A DNA stretch of 64,000 nucleotides from Dactylosporangium sp. AC04546 (GTDB lineage Bacteria > Actinomycetota > Actinomycetes > Mycobacteriales > Micromonosporaceae). Below the pieces are notes generated by a model. It made no database searches and was not told where the DNA came from. It saw only the letters and a list, made by a program, of their open reading frames with translations. Shown piece by piece: positions 49,062 through 57,738 of this stretch (position 1 is its first letter; each line of letters starts with the position of its first letter). Where the stretch lies: NCBI RefSeq assembly GCF_022095675.1, contig NZ_JAHYSG010000015.1, forward strand, positions 62,001-126,000, read 5' to 3'. Both the position numbers and the translations under genes were made by a program.

Positions 49062-49873
49062 GCCGCCACCCCCAGGTACTCCTCGTAGAACGCCGCCCAG
49101 GCCTGCGGGTCGGCGGCCGCCTGCGCGTAGCGGCGCTGGAACTCCTCGTCACGGCCGTAGTCGGGGTCGCAGCTGGTGAAGTGCGCGCCGCCGGGCGCCT
49201 CGACGACGCCGTGCACCATCCAGCGTTGCAGCAGCAGCGTCTGGACGGGGGCGTCCCGGGTGAGTTCCTCCGTCGGCACGATCCGCTCGACCGACACGTA
49301 GGCCTGCTCGGCGGCGGTGCAGAAGAGGTCGTCGAAGTACGGGTCGGCGCCGAGGTACTGCGCGTTGCCCAGCTCGTCGGCCCGGTTGAGGTGGACGAGC
49401 GCGACGTCCAGCGGCAACGCCGGCACCGCCACCAGCTCCTCGTCGCTGTACGGCGAGGCGATCGTGCGCAGCTCGGGGTTGACCCGCAGCACGTCGGAGC
49501 CGAGGCCCGCCCGGCTGGGCAGGAACGGCAGCCGGCAGCTGGCGGCGTACAGCCCCCAGCGCAGCATGCCCTCGTCGTACTCCGTGACATCGACCGCGCC
49601 GGCCTGCCGGGCCGCACGGAAGTGCGGCTCGAGCGGGATCGTGTCGAGCGACACGAACCCGTACACGAGGCGGCGGACCTTCTTCGCCGCCAGCAGCAGG
49701 CCCACGTCGGGGCCGCCGTAGCTGACGATGGTCAGGTCCGTGAGATCGGAGCGCAGGATCGCCCGCACGAGCGACATCGGCTTGCGCCGAGAGCCCCAGC
49801 CGCCGATCCCGATGGTCATGCCGGACCGCAGCCGGCCCACGACCTCGTCTTCGGTCATCCGCTTGTTCGCCAT
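49058..49873 (-). CDS. ipdA: IpdA, alpha subunit of COCHEA-CoA hydrolase
   Basis: 271-residue partner of IpdB with MTIGIGGWGSRRKPMSLVRAILRS, TIVSYGGPDVGLLLAAKKV, GFVSLDTIPLEPHFRAARQ and VHLNRADELGNAQYLGADPYFDDLF. First gene of the leftward ipdA-ipdB-ipdC-paaY operon. ATG at 49873 with GGCGGACC upstream. A perfect KstR2-type site lies 37 bases before it, shared with divergent kstR2. Confidence 0.94.
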   Translation of the reverse strand: MANKRMTEDEVVGRLRSGMTIGIGGWGSRRKPMSLVRAILRSDLTDLTIVSYGGPDVGLLLAAKKVRRLVYGFVSLDTIPLEPHFRAARQAGAVDVTEYDEGMLRWGLYAASCRLPFLPSRAGLGSDVLRVNPELRTIASPYSDEELVAVPALPLDVALVHLNRADELGNAQYLGADPYFDDLFCTAAEQAYVSVERIVPTEELTRDAPVQTLLLQRWMVHGVVEAPGGAHFTSCDPDYGRDEEFQRRYAQAAADPQAWAAFYEEYLGVAA

Positions 49874-49909
49874 GGTCCGCCTTCTTTGCCTAAGGACAAA
49901 GCTGACCGT

Positions 49910-49923
49910 ACCAAGCGCTTGCT
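49910..49923. promoter_or_regulatory. KstR2-type operator 3
   Basis: ACCAAGCGCTTGCT matches AnCAAGnnCTTGnT exactly. It lies between divergent ipdA and kstR2, fitting autoregulation plus control of the ipd operon. TACACT at about 49932-49937 may be the kstR2 -10 box. Confidence 0.85.
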
Positions 49924-50013
49924 TGATTACGCTACACTCACCGACGAGCCGTATCTCACGGCCCGGCACACGTACACTCCTGGTGCCGGCACACATCGAC
50001 AAGAAGGCACGGG

Positions 50014-50601
50014 ATGGCGCGAGAGCCTGGGGATCGACGCGAACGGATTCTCGCCAGCGCGGCGGGGTTGTTCGCCCGCAAGGGCGTGGCCGCCACGACC
50101 GTCCGCGAGATCGCGGACGAGGCCGGAATCCTGTCCGGAAGCCTCTATCACCACTTCGAGTCGAAGGAGGCGATGGTCGACGAGATCGTCACCTCCTACC
50201 TGGAGGACCTGCGGGCGCGGTACAAGCGGGTCCTGTCGGGCGACACCGACCCGAGGACGCGGCTGCACGACCTCATCGTGGCGTCGCTGGAGGTCGTCGA
50301 AGCCCACCCGCACGCCACCGAGATCTACCAGAACGACGTCAACTACCTGACCCAGATCGAGCGTTTCGGGTACCTGAAGAACGCCGGCAAGGAGGTCCAG
50401 GCGGCCTGGCTGCAGGTCATCGAGGCGGGCATCGCCTCGGGGGTGATCCGCAGCGACCTGGACCCGAAGATCCTGTACCGCCTGATGCGTGACGCGGTCT
50501 GGCTGTCGGTGCGCTGGTTCAAGCCGACCACGGCGTACCCGATCACCCGCCTGGCCGAGGACTGCACGTCGCTGTTCCTGGACGGCCTCGCCCGCCGCTG
50601 A
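50014..50601 (+). CDS. kstR2: KstR2-like TetR repressor of HIP catabolism
   Basis: 195-residue TetR protein. The HTH reads GVAATTVREIADEAGILSGSLYHHFESKEAMVDEI, almost the same as mycobacterial KstR2, and the ligand domain keeps ARYKRVL, EIYQNDVNYL, RFGYLKNAGKEVQAAW and LMRDAVWLSVRWFKP. KstR2 is released by HIP-CoA. AAGAAGG lies ~7 bases before the ATG. The operator at 49910 and three similar sites in the window support the assignment. Confidence 0.92.
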   Translation: MAREPGDRRERILASAAGLFARKGVAATTVREIADEAGILSGSLYHHFESKEAMVDEIVTSYLEDLRARYKRVLSGDTDPRTRLHDLIVASLEVVEAHPHATEIYQNDVNYLTQIERFGYLKNAGKEVQAAWLQVIEAGIASGVIRSDLDPKILYRLMRDAVWLSVRWFKPTTAYPITRLAEDCTSLFLDGLARR

Positions 50602-50605
50602 GTGC

Positions 50606-51070
50606 CTACACCGGGTGCTCGGGGGTGGCGCGCAGGACGGTGCCGAGGTGGTCGGCGGCGTCGCGCAGGGCCGTCACGGCGTCCGGGAGCATCGGGTGGG
50701 CGCCGCCGCGCTCCAGCAGGGCCGTCAGCGCGGCCAGCGTGGTCAGGGCGGCGTCCGTCACCGGGTCGGCGTGCTTGCCGCGCTCGCGCCACAGGCCGTG
50801 CTGGACGCGGGCCAGCCGGGCCACCTGAGCCCGGCGCAGCGGCGCCGCCGCGGCGCGGTCGGCGTCCCAGTGCAGGTCGGCGAGGTCCTCCACGCCCAGG
50901 TCGGAGCGCTCCTCGGCGGCCGCCAGGTGCGCTTCGAGGGCGGCGGTCAGGTGCGCCAGGAGGGCGAGGCGGCGGTGCTCGTCGTCGAGGTCGCGCATGA
51001 TGTACAGCGGGTCGCCCGGCGCGCCGAGCACGGCCATCGCCCGCAGCAGGTCGTCGGTGGTCGGCTCCAC
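50606..51070 (-). CDS. Hypothetical helical protein
   Basis: 154-residue, nearly all-helical, soluble protein of unknown function (PTTDDLLRAMAVLGAPGDPLYIM, then HRRLALLAHLTAALEAHLAAAEER and similar). No known motif. The GTG at 51070 is chosen since TACGAT lies exactly 6 bases upstream, fitting a leaderless promoter; an ATG 21 bases earlier lies inside that box. Converges with kstR2 and diverges from the reductase-like gene at 51136. Confidence 0.65.
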   Translation of the reverse strand: MEPTTDDLLRAMAVLGAPGDPLYIMRDLDDEHRRLALLAHLTAALEAHLAAAEERSDLGVEDLADLHWDADRAAAAPLRRAQVARLARVQHGLWRERGKHADPVTDAALTTLAALTALLERGGAHPMLPDAVTALRDAADHLGTVLRATPEHPV

Positions 51071-51135
51071 GGCGCGATCGTAGGCCGCCACCGCCCCGGC
51101 CGGGCGTGGCTGTACACCTTGTCACAGGAGCACCG

Positions 51136-51735
51136 ATGAGTTCGGCCGCCGCGGCTGGTCAACAGCGCATGGGACGCATCGAGGTGGACATCTCCGTATC
51201 CGTCGACGGCTTCGTCACCGGGCCGGGCGCCGACCTGCAGCCGGGGCTGGGGGTCGGCGGCGAGGCGCTGCACCACTGGGTGTGGCGGCACCCCGAGGGC
51301 CGGGCGCTGCTCGACGAGCTGCTGTTCCAGCGGTCCGGCGCCGTGGTCACCAGCCGGCGGGTGTACGAGGACACCGGCGGGTGGGGCGAGGACGGCTTCT
51401 ACGGGATGCCGGTCTTCGTCGTCACGCACCGCCCGCACGAGGTCGTGCGCCGGGGCGACACCACGTTCACGTTCGTGACCGGTGGGATCACGGCGGCCCT
51501 GGACGCCGCGCAGGCCGCCGCCGGGGCGCGCAACGTCCACGTCATGGGCGGCGCGTCGGTGGCCCGCCAGGTGCTCGCGTCGGGCCGCGCCGACCTCCTG
51601 CGCCTGCACGTCGCCCCGGTCCTGCTCGGCGGCGGCACACCCCTGTTCGACGGCTTGCAGCCGGTCCGGCTGGAGCACCTGTCGACGGTCGACACCCCCG
51701 AGGCCACGCACCTCACCTACCGGGTCGTCAACTAG
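51136..51735 (+). CDS. Dihydrofolate reductase/RibD C-terminal family protein
   Basis: 199-residue protein: IEVDISVSVDGFVTGPGADLQ, VTSRRVYEDTGGWGEDGFYGMPVFVVTH, VHVMGGASVARQVL and LHVAPVLLGGGTPLF are typical of the DHFR-like/RibD-C family, NADPH-dependent reductases of mostly unknown substrate. AGGAG lies 5 bases before the ATG at 51136. Converges with the DinB gene with a 4-base overlap of stops. Confidence 0.87.
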   Translation: MSSAAAAGQQRMGRIEVDISVSVDGFVTGPGADLQPGLGVGGEALHHWVWRHPEGRALLDELLFQRSGAVVTSRRVYEDTGGWGEDGFYGMPVFVVTHRPHEVVRRGDTTFTFVTGGITAALDAAQAAAGARNVHVMGGASVARQVLASGRADLLRLHVAPVLLGGGTPLFDGLQPVRLEHLSTVDTPEATHLTYRVVN

Positions 51736-52253
51736 CGCCGTTCGAGCAGGCCCCGCAGGTAGGCGGCCTGGCCGACGTGCTCCAGGCCCTCCACCAGCAC
51801 GCCGACGAGCCGGTCGCGGACCGGGACCGTGTCGCCCAGGGTGGGGCTGGTCGCGAGGCGGTCCGGGTCGCCGGCCGGGGCGGCGTCGAGGTACGTGCGG
51901 ACCCGCGCCGCGACCGCCCAGTGGTAGGCGCCGAGCACGGCCGGCTCCGGGCTCACGAACGCCGCCACCTGCTCCGGCGTGTGCCGGTAGCCGGTCTCGT
52001 CGGGGTCGGCGAGCCGGCCGAACCGGGCGTGCCAGCCGTCGGTGATCCACAGCTGGGGCAGGCCGGCCAGCTCGCTCACGTTGCGGTCGTGGCTGCGGGT
52101 GAGGTGCCACAGCAGCCAGCCGATCGGGTTGGTGCCGGGCACGGCCACCGCGTCGAGCAGCGCGGGGTCGAGCCCGTCGAGGACGGCGCGGACGTCACGC
52201 TCGACGCGGTCGGCCAGGGCGCCCACGAACGCCTTCCAGGTGCGGTCGGTCAC
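51732..52253 (-). CDS. DinB-like (DUF664/mycothiol transferase-type) protein
   Basis: 173-residue four-helix-bundle protein. Metal-ligand histidines appear in IGWLLWHLTRSHDRNVSEL and LVEGLEHVGQAAYLRGLL, the layout of DinB/YfiT enzymes that use bacillithiol or mycothiol, or detoxify electrophiles. GTG at 52253 overlaps the SDR stop (GTGA), so it is the tail of the thiolase-SDR operon. Confidence 0.82.
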   Translation of the reverse strand: MTDRTWKAFVGALADRVERDVRAVLDGLDPALLDAVAVPGTNPIGWLLWHLTRSHDRNVSELAGLPQLWITDGWHARFGRLADPDETGYRHTPEQVAAFVSPEPAVLGAYHWAVAARVRTYLDAAPAGDPDRLATSPTLGDTVPVRDRLVGVLVEGLEHVGQAAYLRGLLERR

Positions 52254-53131
52254 CCGCCCAAGTCTGCCTCATGGCGTGATCGGTGCAGCCCGACCGGCAT
52301 CAGCGGGCCGACGGCCCCGGCCTCGAACGCCGCCGCGACGCCGCCGACGGACCAGGACGCGTCGCGGGCGCCCTCCCCCAGTACCGTCGGATGAGCGATC
52401 ATCGACAGCTCGTCGCCGTCGATCCGCACGATCTGGCCGTGCAGCGCGGCCGAGGCGTCGGACAGCAGGTAGATCACCGCCGGCGCGTTCTGCTCCGGGG
52501 GCTTGTGCAGGTTCTGGCCCTGGGCCGCGGTGCCGAGGTAGGCCTCGAACGCGTCGGCCATGCGGGTGTGCGCGTTCGGGGAGACGGCGTTGACCCGCAC
52601 GCCGGTGCCGGCGAGGTCGGCGGCCCAGCAGTAGGTGAGGGAGGCGACGCCGCCCTTGCTGGCCCCGTACGCGCCCATCGCCGCCGACCCGGCGTGCGCG
52701 CCGGAGGTGACGTTGACGATCGCGCCGCCGCCCTGGGCGAGCATGGCCCGGATCGCGTGCAGGCCGCAGTAGGCGGTGCCGAGCAGGTTCACCTCGAGCA
52801 CCCGGCGGAAGTCGTCGGGGTCCTGCTCGGCGGGGTGCGCGAGGCGGAAGATGCCGGCGTTGTTGACCAGGCCGTCGATCCTGCCGAACGCCTCGACGCA
52901 GGCGCCGACGATCGCGCCGGCGCCCTCCCAGGTGGCGACCGTGCCGGCCACGGCGAGCGCGCGCCCGCCCGCGGACCCGATCCGCCCGGCCATCGCCGAG
53001 GCGAGCTCGACGTCGACGTCGTTGACCACCACCGCGGCCCCCTCGGCCGCGGCCAGCGTCGCGTAGGCGGCGCCGAGGCCCTGCCCGGCCCCGGTCACCA
53101 CCACCGCCTTGCCCTCCAGAGCACCGGTCAC
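52250..53131 (-). CDS. Short-chain dehydrogenase/reductase (hydroxyacyl-CoA type)
   Basis: 293-residue SDR with TGAGQGLGAAYA (cofactor loop), NDVDVE (NAD-favouring Asp), NNAGIF, catalytic Ser in NVTSGAHAG and YGASKGG (YxxxK). The C-terminal ~60 residues (VRIDGDELSMIAHPTVLGEGARDASWSV) extend beyond a classical SDR, as in the hydroxyacyl-CoA dehydrogenase branch. GTG at 53131 overlaps the thiolase stop; it likely provides the ketoacyl-CoA for that thiolase. Confidence 0.88.
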   Translation of the reverse strand: MTGALEGKAVVVTGAGQGLGAAYATLAAAEGAAVVVNDVDVELASAMAGRIGSAGGRALAVAGTVATWEGAGAIVGACVEAFGRIDGLVNNAGIFRLAHPAEQDPDDFRRVLEVNLLGTAYCGLHAIRAMLAQGGGAIVNVTSGAHAGSAAMGAYGASKGGVASLTYCWAADLAGTGVRVNAVSPNAHTRMADAFEAYLGTAAQGQNLHKPPEQNAPAVIYLLSDASAALHGQIVRIDGDELSMIAHPTVLGEGARDASWSVGGVAAAFEAGAVGPLMPVGLHRSRHEADLGG

Positions 53132-54318
53132 GAGAGCCGCTCCACGACCATGGCCATGCCCTGGCCGCCGGCCGTGCACATGGTCTCCAGGCCGAACTGG
53201 CCGTCCCGGTGCACCAGGCCGTTGATGAGGGTGGTGGCGATCCGCGCGCCGGTCATCCCGAACGGGTGGCCCACCGCGATGGCGCCGCCGTGGACGTTGA
53301 CCCGGTCCAGGTCGGCGCCCATCCGGCGGTACGACGGGATCACCTGCGCGGCGAACGCCTCGTTGATCTCGACGAGGTCGATGTCGGAGATCGACATGCC
53401 GGCGTGGGCGAGGGCGCGGCGGCTCGCCTCGACCGGGCCGAGGCCCATGATCTCGGGGCTCACCGCCGAGACGCCGGTGCTCACGATCCGCGCGAGGGGC
53501 GTCAGGCCCAGCTCGCCGGCGCGCTGGGCGCTCATGACGACGAGGGCGGCGGCGCCGTCGTTGAGGGGGCAGCAGTTGCCGGCCGTCACGGTGCCGTCGG
53601 GCCGGAACGCGGGCTGCAGCGCGGCGACCTTGTCGAGGGTCACGCCCGCCCGCGGCCCGTCGTCGCGGCGCACGACCGTGCCGTCGGGCAGCGTCACCGG
53701 CGTGATGTCGAGGTCCCAGAACCCGTCGGCCTGGGCCTTTTCGGCGTTGTTCTGCGAGCGCACGGCGAACTCGTCCTGTTCGTGCCGGGAGACCCCGCAC
53801 AGCTGGGCGACGTTCTCGGCGGTCTCGCCCATCGCGACGTACACGTCGGGCAGCTCGCCCCGCTCACGCGGGTCGGACCAGTGCGCCGAGGGCGCGAACG
53901 TGGGCCAGCGCGGGTTGCGGGTGTCCGGCATGCCGTCCGCCTTGCCGGCCGGGTAGTGCGAGACGATCTCGGCCCCGGCGGCGACGAACGCGTGGCCCTC
54001 CCCCGCGCGGATCGCGTGGAACGCCATCCGGATCGCCTGCAGCGACGAGGCGCAGTAGCGGTTGACGGTGGTGCCCGGGACCATGTCGAGCCCGAGGTGC
54101 ATGGCCACCTGGCGGCCCAGGTTGTACCCCTGCTCGCCCGCCGGCTGGGCACAGCCGAGGATCAGGTCGTCGAGCGTGGCCGGGTCGAGGGCGGGCACCT
54201 TGTCGAGCGCGGCGCGCACCATCTGGGCGGCGAGGTCGTCGGCGCGCACGCCGGCCAGCGAGCCCTTGTAGGCGCGGCCGATCGGGGAGCGCACCGCGGC
54301 GACGATCACGGCGTCCAC
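53128..54318 (-). CDS. Acetyl-CoA acetyltransferase (thiolase)
   Basis: 396-residue thiolase. Nucleophile Cys in VNRYCASSLQAIR (~residue 89), then DIDLVEINEAFAAQVIPSYRR, the base-carrying NVHGGAIAVGHPFGMTGAR and the second Cys in METMCTAGGQGMA-like LETMCTAGGQG. It is not the FadA5 or FadA6 type; more like FadA2/FadI-style long-chain thiolases. GTG at 54318 preceded by GGAAGG. An array of TGATGCATCA palindromes lies directly upstream, suggesting separate regulation from the KstR2 operons. Confidence 0.9.
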   Translation of the reverse strand: MDAVIVAAVRSPIGRAYKGSLAGVRADDLAAQMVRAALDKVPALDPATLDDLILGCAQPAGEQGYNLGRQVAMHLGLDMVPGTTVNRYCASSLQAIRMAFHAIRAGEGHAFVAAGAEIVSHYPAGKADGMPDTRNPRWPTFAPSAHWSDPRERGELPDVYVAMGETAENVAQLCGVSRHEQDEFAVRSQNNAEKAQADGFWDLDITPVTLPDGTVVRRDDGPRAGVTLDKVAALQPAFRPDGTVTAGNCCPLNDGAAALVVMSAQRAGELGLTPLARIVSTGVSAVSPEIMGLGPVEASRRALAHAGMSISDIDLVEINEAFAAQVIPSYRRMGADLDRVNVHGGAIAVGHPFGMTGARIATTLINGLVHRDGQFGLETMCTAGGQGMAMVVERLS

Positions 54319-54340
54319 GGATCACCTTCCTTATCAGTCT

Positions 54341-54392
54341 TGATGCATCACATCTGATGCATCAGTCGTGACGCATCAGCACCGATGCTTCA
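54341..54392. promoter_or_regulatory. Array of 14-nt-spaced TGATGCATCA palindromes
   Basis: TGATGCATCA (perfect palindrome) starts at 54341 and 54355; TGACGCATCA starts at 54369 and CGATGCTTCA at 54383. All are 14 nt apart. The block lies 22-74 bases upstream of the thiolase start, and its last unit overlaps the stop codon of the upstream SDR gene. Confidence 0.7.
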
Positions 54393-55040
54393 CTGCGTGA
54401 CCGTCCAGCCGCCGTCCACGGGCAGCAGGACGCCGTTGACGTAGGCGGCGGCCGGCGAGAGCAGGAACAGCACCGCGGCGGCGACGTCCTCGGGACGCCC
54501 GGCGCGGCGCATCGGGTTGCGCTCGACGAGCGCCCGGCCGAGCGGGCTGTCGGCGAAGCCGGCCATCCGCGGGGTCTCGATGAAGCCGGGCGCGACGGCG
54601 TTGGCCCGCACCTTCGGCGCGAGACGGGTCGCGAGGTGGCGGGTGTAGCCGGCGATGGCCGCCTTGCCGGCGCTGTACCAGGCCGAGTCGGTGCCGACGA
54701 GGTTCCCGGCGACGCTGGCGACGTTCACGACCGCGGCCCCGTCGGGCGGGTCCGTGGCGAGCCAGGCCGACGTGACGAGCTCGACGGATCCGGCGGTACC
54801 TTCGAGCCCCGCACTGAAGGTCAGGTTCGTGGAGCTCGCCGGGCCGGCGTTGTTCACCAGGTAGCGGGCGGGACCCACCTCGGCGAGGGCGGCCTCGACC
54901 GCGGCGCGGTCGCGGGTGTCGACCACCATGCCGCCCGGGCTCAGGTCCCAGACGACGGGGTTGAGGCCCTGCTCCTTCGCGAGGCGGACGATCGCGGCGC
55001 CGATGCCGCTCGCGCCGCCGGTGACGATGACGGTGTCCAT
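54390..55040 (-). CDS. Short-chain dehydrogenase/reductase
   Basis: 216-residue, compact SDR: VIVTGGASGIGAAIV, VVWDLSPGG, NNAGPA, Ser in NVASVAG and YSAGKAAI (YxxxK), then PGFIETPRM and NGVLLPVDGGW. The ATG follows the fadD3 stop with no gap, so the two are co-transcribed from the operator at 56560. Probably oxidises a ring or side-chain hydroxyl in the HIP pathway. Confidence 0.88.
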   Translation of the reverse strand: MDTVIVTGGASGIGAAIVRLAKEQGLNPVVWDLSPGGMVVDTRDRAAVEAALAEVGPARYLVNNAGPASSTNLTFSAGLEGTAGSVELVTSAWLATDPPDGAAVVNVASVAGNLVGTDSAWYSAGKAAIAGYTRHLATRLAPKVRANAVAPGFIETPRMAGFADSPLGRALVERNPMRRAGRPEDVAAAVLFLLSPAAAYVNGVLLPVDGGWTVTQ

Positions 55041-56543
55041 TCAGTGGCTCCGCAGGCTGGTCTTGAGCACCTTCCCGCTGGCGTTGCGGGGCAGGGCGTC
55101 GATGAGGACGATGTCGCGTGGGACCTTGTAGTTGGCGAGGCGCGCTTTACAGAATTCCGATATTTCGGAAATGTCGGGTGTGGTGCCCGCCCGTGGCACG
55201 ACGAACGCGCGGGCCACCTCACCCAGCCGGTCGTCGGGCCGGCCGATGACCGCGACCTCGGCGACCGCCGGATGCCGGGCCAGGACCTGCTCGATCTCCG
55301 CCGGGTAGGCGTTGAAGCCGCCGACGATGAACATGTCCTTGAGGCGGTCGGTGATGCGCAGGTAGCCCCGCTCGTCCAGCACGCCCACGTCACCTGTGTG
55401 CAGCCAGCCGTCCGCGTCGATCGCGTCGGCCGTCGCGTCGGGGTCCTCGAAGTACCCCCGCATCACGTTGTAACCGCGGACCAGCACCTCGCCGGTGGTC
55501 GCGTCCACCCGCACCTCAACCCCGGGGACCGCCGGCCCGCAGGTGGTCGACACGGTGAGCGGGTCGTCATCGGGGTGGCACATGGTCGCGGTGCCGCACG
55601 ATTCGGTGAGCCCGTACGCGGTGAGCACGGTCGCCAGCTTCAGCTCCTCGCGCAGCCGTTCGATCATGACGACCGGGACCGTGGTGGCCCCGGTGACCGC
55701 GACGCGGAGGCTGGACAGGTCGACGGCGGTGCGGTGCGGGTGGTCGAGGATCGACGTGTAGAGCGTCGGCGGTCCGGGCAGCACCGTGATCCGCTCGGCC
55801 GCGACGATGCGCAGCGTCTCCTCCACGTCGAACACCGGCTGGGGCACGATCGTCGCCCCGCGCAGCAGGCAGGCGATCACGCCGGCCTTGTAGCCGAAGG
55901 TGTGCGAGCAGGGGTTGACGAGCAGGTACCGGTCGCCGGCGGTGAGGCCGGCCAGCTCGCTCCAGGCGGCGTAGAGCTCGGTGGTCTGCCCGTGGGTGAG
56001 CATCGCGCCCTTCGGCCGCCCGGTCGTGCCGGAGGTGAAGAAGAGGTCTGCGAGGTCGTCGGGGCCGACGCTCACGTCGGGCTTCGTGGTGTGCCGGCCG
56101 AACTCGTCCCACTGCGCGACCAGGTCGACGACGGCCTCGACGGTGCGGTCCGGCTCCTCCTCCCACGCCTGCCTGAGCGAGGCGACGTAGGAGTTGCCGA
56201 GGAAACCGTCCTGCACGAACAGCAGCCGGGTGCCGCTGCGCCGCAGGATGTAGGCCGCCTCCGCGCCCTTGAGCCGTGTGTTCAGCGGCACCATGACCCC
56301 GCCGGCGGTGACAATACCGAGGGCGGCCACGATCCAGCGCCACGAGTTGGGCGCCCACAGCGCGACCCGGTCGCCCTTGCCGACCCCCCGGGCGGCAAGG
56401 GCGCCGGCGAACCGGGCGACCTCGTCGGCCAGCTGCGCGTAGGTGAGCCGGACGGGGCCGTCGACGATCGCCTCGCGGTCGCCGTGCTGTGCGGCGCCCG
56501 CCAGCACCAGATCGGGAATGGTCCGGGCGGCCAACGGTTCCAT
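55041..56543 (-). CDS. fadD3: FadD3-like HIP-CoA ligase
   Basis: 500-residue AMP-forming CoA ligase. Compared with mycobacterial FadD3 it shares RVALWAPNSWRWIVAALGI, LADLFFTSGTTGRPKGAMLTH, YLLVNPCSHTFGYKAGVIACLLRGAT, VLPGPPTLYTSILDHP, VLTAYGLTES, MCHPDDDPLTVSTTCG, DGWLHTGDVGVLDERGYLRITDRLKDMFIVGGFN and the catalytic Lys in NASGKVLK. FadD3 activates HIP, the first committed step of C/D-ring breakdown. ATG at 56543. Divergent from fadA6 with a KstR2-type palindrome between. Confidence 0.92.
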   Translation of the reverse strand: MEPLAARTIPDLVLAGAAQHGDREAIVDGPVRLTYAQLADEVARFAGALAARGVGKGDRVALWAPNSWRWIVAALGIVTAGGVMVPLNTRLKGAEAAYILRRSGTRLLFVQDGFLGNSYVASLRQAWEEEPDRTVEAVVDLVAQWDEFGRHTTKPDVSVGPDDLADLFFTSGTTGRPKGAMLTHGQTTELYAAWSELAGLTAGDRYLLVNPCSHTFGYKAGVIACLLRGATIVPQPVFDVEETLRIVAAERITVLPGPPTLYTSILDHPHRTAVDLSSLRVAVTGATTVPVVMIERLREELKLATVLTAYGLTESCGTATMCHPDDDPLTVSTTCGPAVPGVEVRVDATTGEVLVRGYNVMRGYFEDPDATADAIDADGWLHTGDVGVLDERGYLRITDRLKDMFIVGGFNAYPAEIEQVLARHPAVAEVAVIGRPDDRLGEVARAFVVPRAGTTPDISEISEFCKARLANYKVPRDIVLIDALPRNASGKVLKTSLRSH

Positions 56544-56553
56544 GCCGGCCACC

Positions 56554-56580
56554 TTACCAACCAAGCGCTCGCTTGGTAAG
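56554..56580. promoter_or_regulatory. KstR2-type operator 4 (extended palindrome)
   Basis: ACCAAGCGCTCGCTTGGT (56560-56577) has perfect 8-bp arms and fits AnCAAGnnCTTGnT with one mismatch. The flanks CTTACCA and TGGTAAG form a second nested palindrome. It separates fadD3 from fadA6. Confidence 0.75.
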
Positions 56581-56589
56581 GTGCTGGAC

Positions 56590-57738
56590 ATGAGCGCCTT
56601 CATTGTTGATGCGGTCCGGACCCCCGTCGGGCGGCGCGGCGGCGGCCTCGCCGGCGTGCACCCGGCCGACCTGGGGGCGCACGTCCTCAAGGCCCTGGTC
56701 GAACGCAGCGGCGTCGACCCGGCCGCGGTCGACGACGTGATCTTCGGCTGCGTCGACGCGCTCGGCCCGCAGGCCGGCAACATCGCCCGCACGTCGTGGC
56801 TGGCCGCGGGCCTGCCCGAGCACGTCCCGGGCGTCACCGTCGACCGCCAGTGCGGCTCGTCCCAGCAGGCCGTGCACTTCGCCGCCCAGGCGGTCCTGTC
56901 GGGCACCGCCGACCTGGTCGTGGCCGGCGGCGTGCAGAACATGAGCGCCATCCCGATCTCGGCCGCCATGCTGGCTGGCCGGGAGTACGGCTTCGACGAC
57001 CCGTTCCGCGGCTCGACCGGCTGGCAGGCCCGCTACGGCGACCAGGAGATCAGCCAGTTCCGGGCGGCGGAGCTGATCGCCGCCAAGTGGTCGCTGACCC
57101 GCTCGGAGATGGAGTCGTACGCGCTGGAGAGCCACCGGCGGGCCGCGGCGGCCGTCGACGCCGGCCGCTTCGACCGGGAGATCGCCCCCCTCGGCGACGT
57201 GCGGCACGACGAGGGCCCCCGCCGCGACACGTCCCGCGAGCGCATGGAGGCGCTGGCGACCCTCACCCCGGGTGGCGTAGTGACGGCGGCCCTGGCCAGC
57301 CAGATCTCCGACGGCGCGGCGGCCCTGCTGATCGCCTCGTCCCGCGCCGTCGACACCCACGGCCTGCGCCCCCGCGCCCGCATCCACCACCTGAGCGTCC
57401 GGGCGGACGACCCGGTGTACATGCTCACCGGCCCGATCCCCGCCACGGCGGTGGCCCTGCAACGCGCGGGCCTGACGGTCGAGGACATCGACCTCTTCGA
57501 GGTGAACGAGGCATTCGTACCGGTGGTCCTCGCGTGGCAGCGCGAGACCGGCGCCGACCCGGCCCGCGTGAACGTCAACGGCGGCGCGGTGGCCCTCGGC
57601 CACCCGCTCGGAGCGACCGGTGCGCGCCTCATGACCACCCTTTTGCATGAGCTGGAGGCCACCGGCGGGCGGTACGGTCTGCAGACGATGTGTGAGGGTG
57701 GGGGGACCGCGAATGTCACCATCATCGAACGGCTCTGA
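56590..57738 (+). CDS. fadA6: FadA6-like thiolase of HIP degradation
   Basis: 382-residue thiolase strongly resembling mycobacterial FadA6: IVDAVRTPVGRRGGGLAGVHPADLG, VTVDRQCGSSQQAVHFAAQA (nucleophile Cys ~88), GGVQNMSAIPIS, YGDQEISQFRAAELIA, RARIHHLSVRADDPVYMLTGPIPAT and GLQTMCEGGGTANVTIIERL. FadA6 performs the last thiolytic cleavages of the ring-derived acyl-CoA. The ATG at 56590 lies 13 bases after the operator. The following SDR overlaps it by 26 bases. Confidence 0.93.
   Translation: MSAFIVDAVRTPVGRRGGGLAGVHPADLGAHVLKALVERSGVDPAAVDDVIFGCVDALGPQAGNIARTSWLAAGLPEHVPGVTVDRQCGSSQQAVHFAAQAVLSGTADLVVAGGVQNMSAIPISAAMLAGREYGFDDPFRGSTGWQARYGDQEISQFRAAELIAAKWSLTRSEMESYALESHRRAAAAVDAGRFDREIAPLGDVRHDEGPRRDTSRERMEALATLTPGGVVTAALASQISDGAAALLIASSRAVDTHGLRPRARIHHLSVRADDPVYMLTGPIPATAVALQRAGLTVEDIDLFEVNEAFVPVVLAWQRETGADPARVNVNGGAVALGHPLGATGARLMTTLLHELEATGGRYGLQTMCEGGGTANVTIIERL

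Noticed and set aside
53128..54318. Assignment of this thiolase as fadA5
   Set aside because: Its nucleophile region (NRYCASSLQ) and length differ from the FadA5/FadA6 type (CGSxQQ), which the gene at 56590 does match.
54341..54392. KstR2 operator identity for the TGATGCATCA array
   Set aside because: It lacks the CAAG/CTTG half-sites shared by the four KstR2-type operators in this window.
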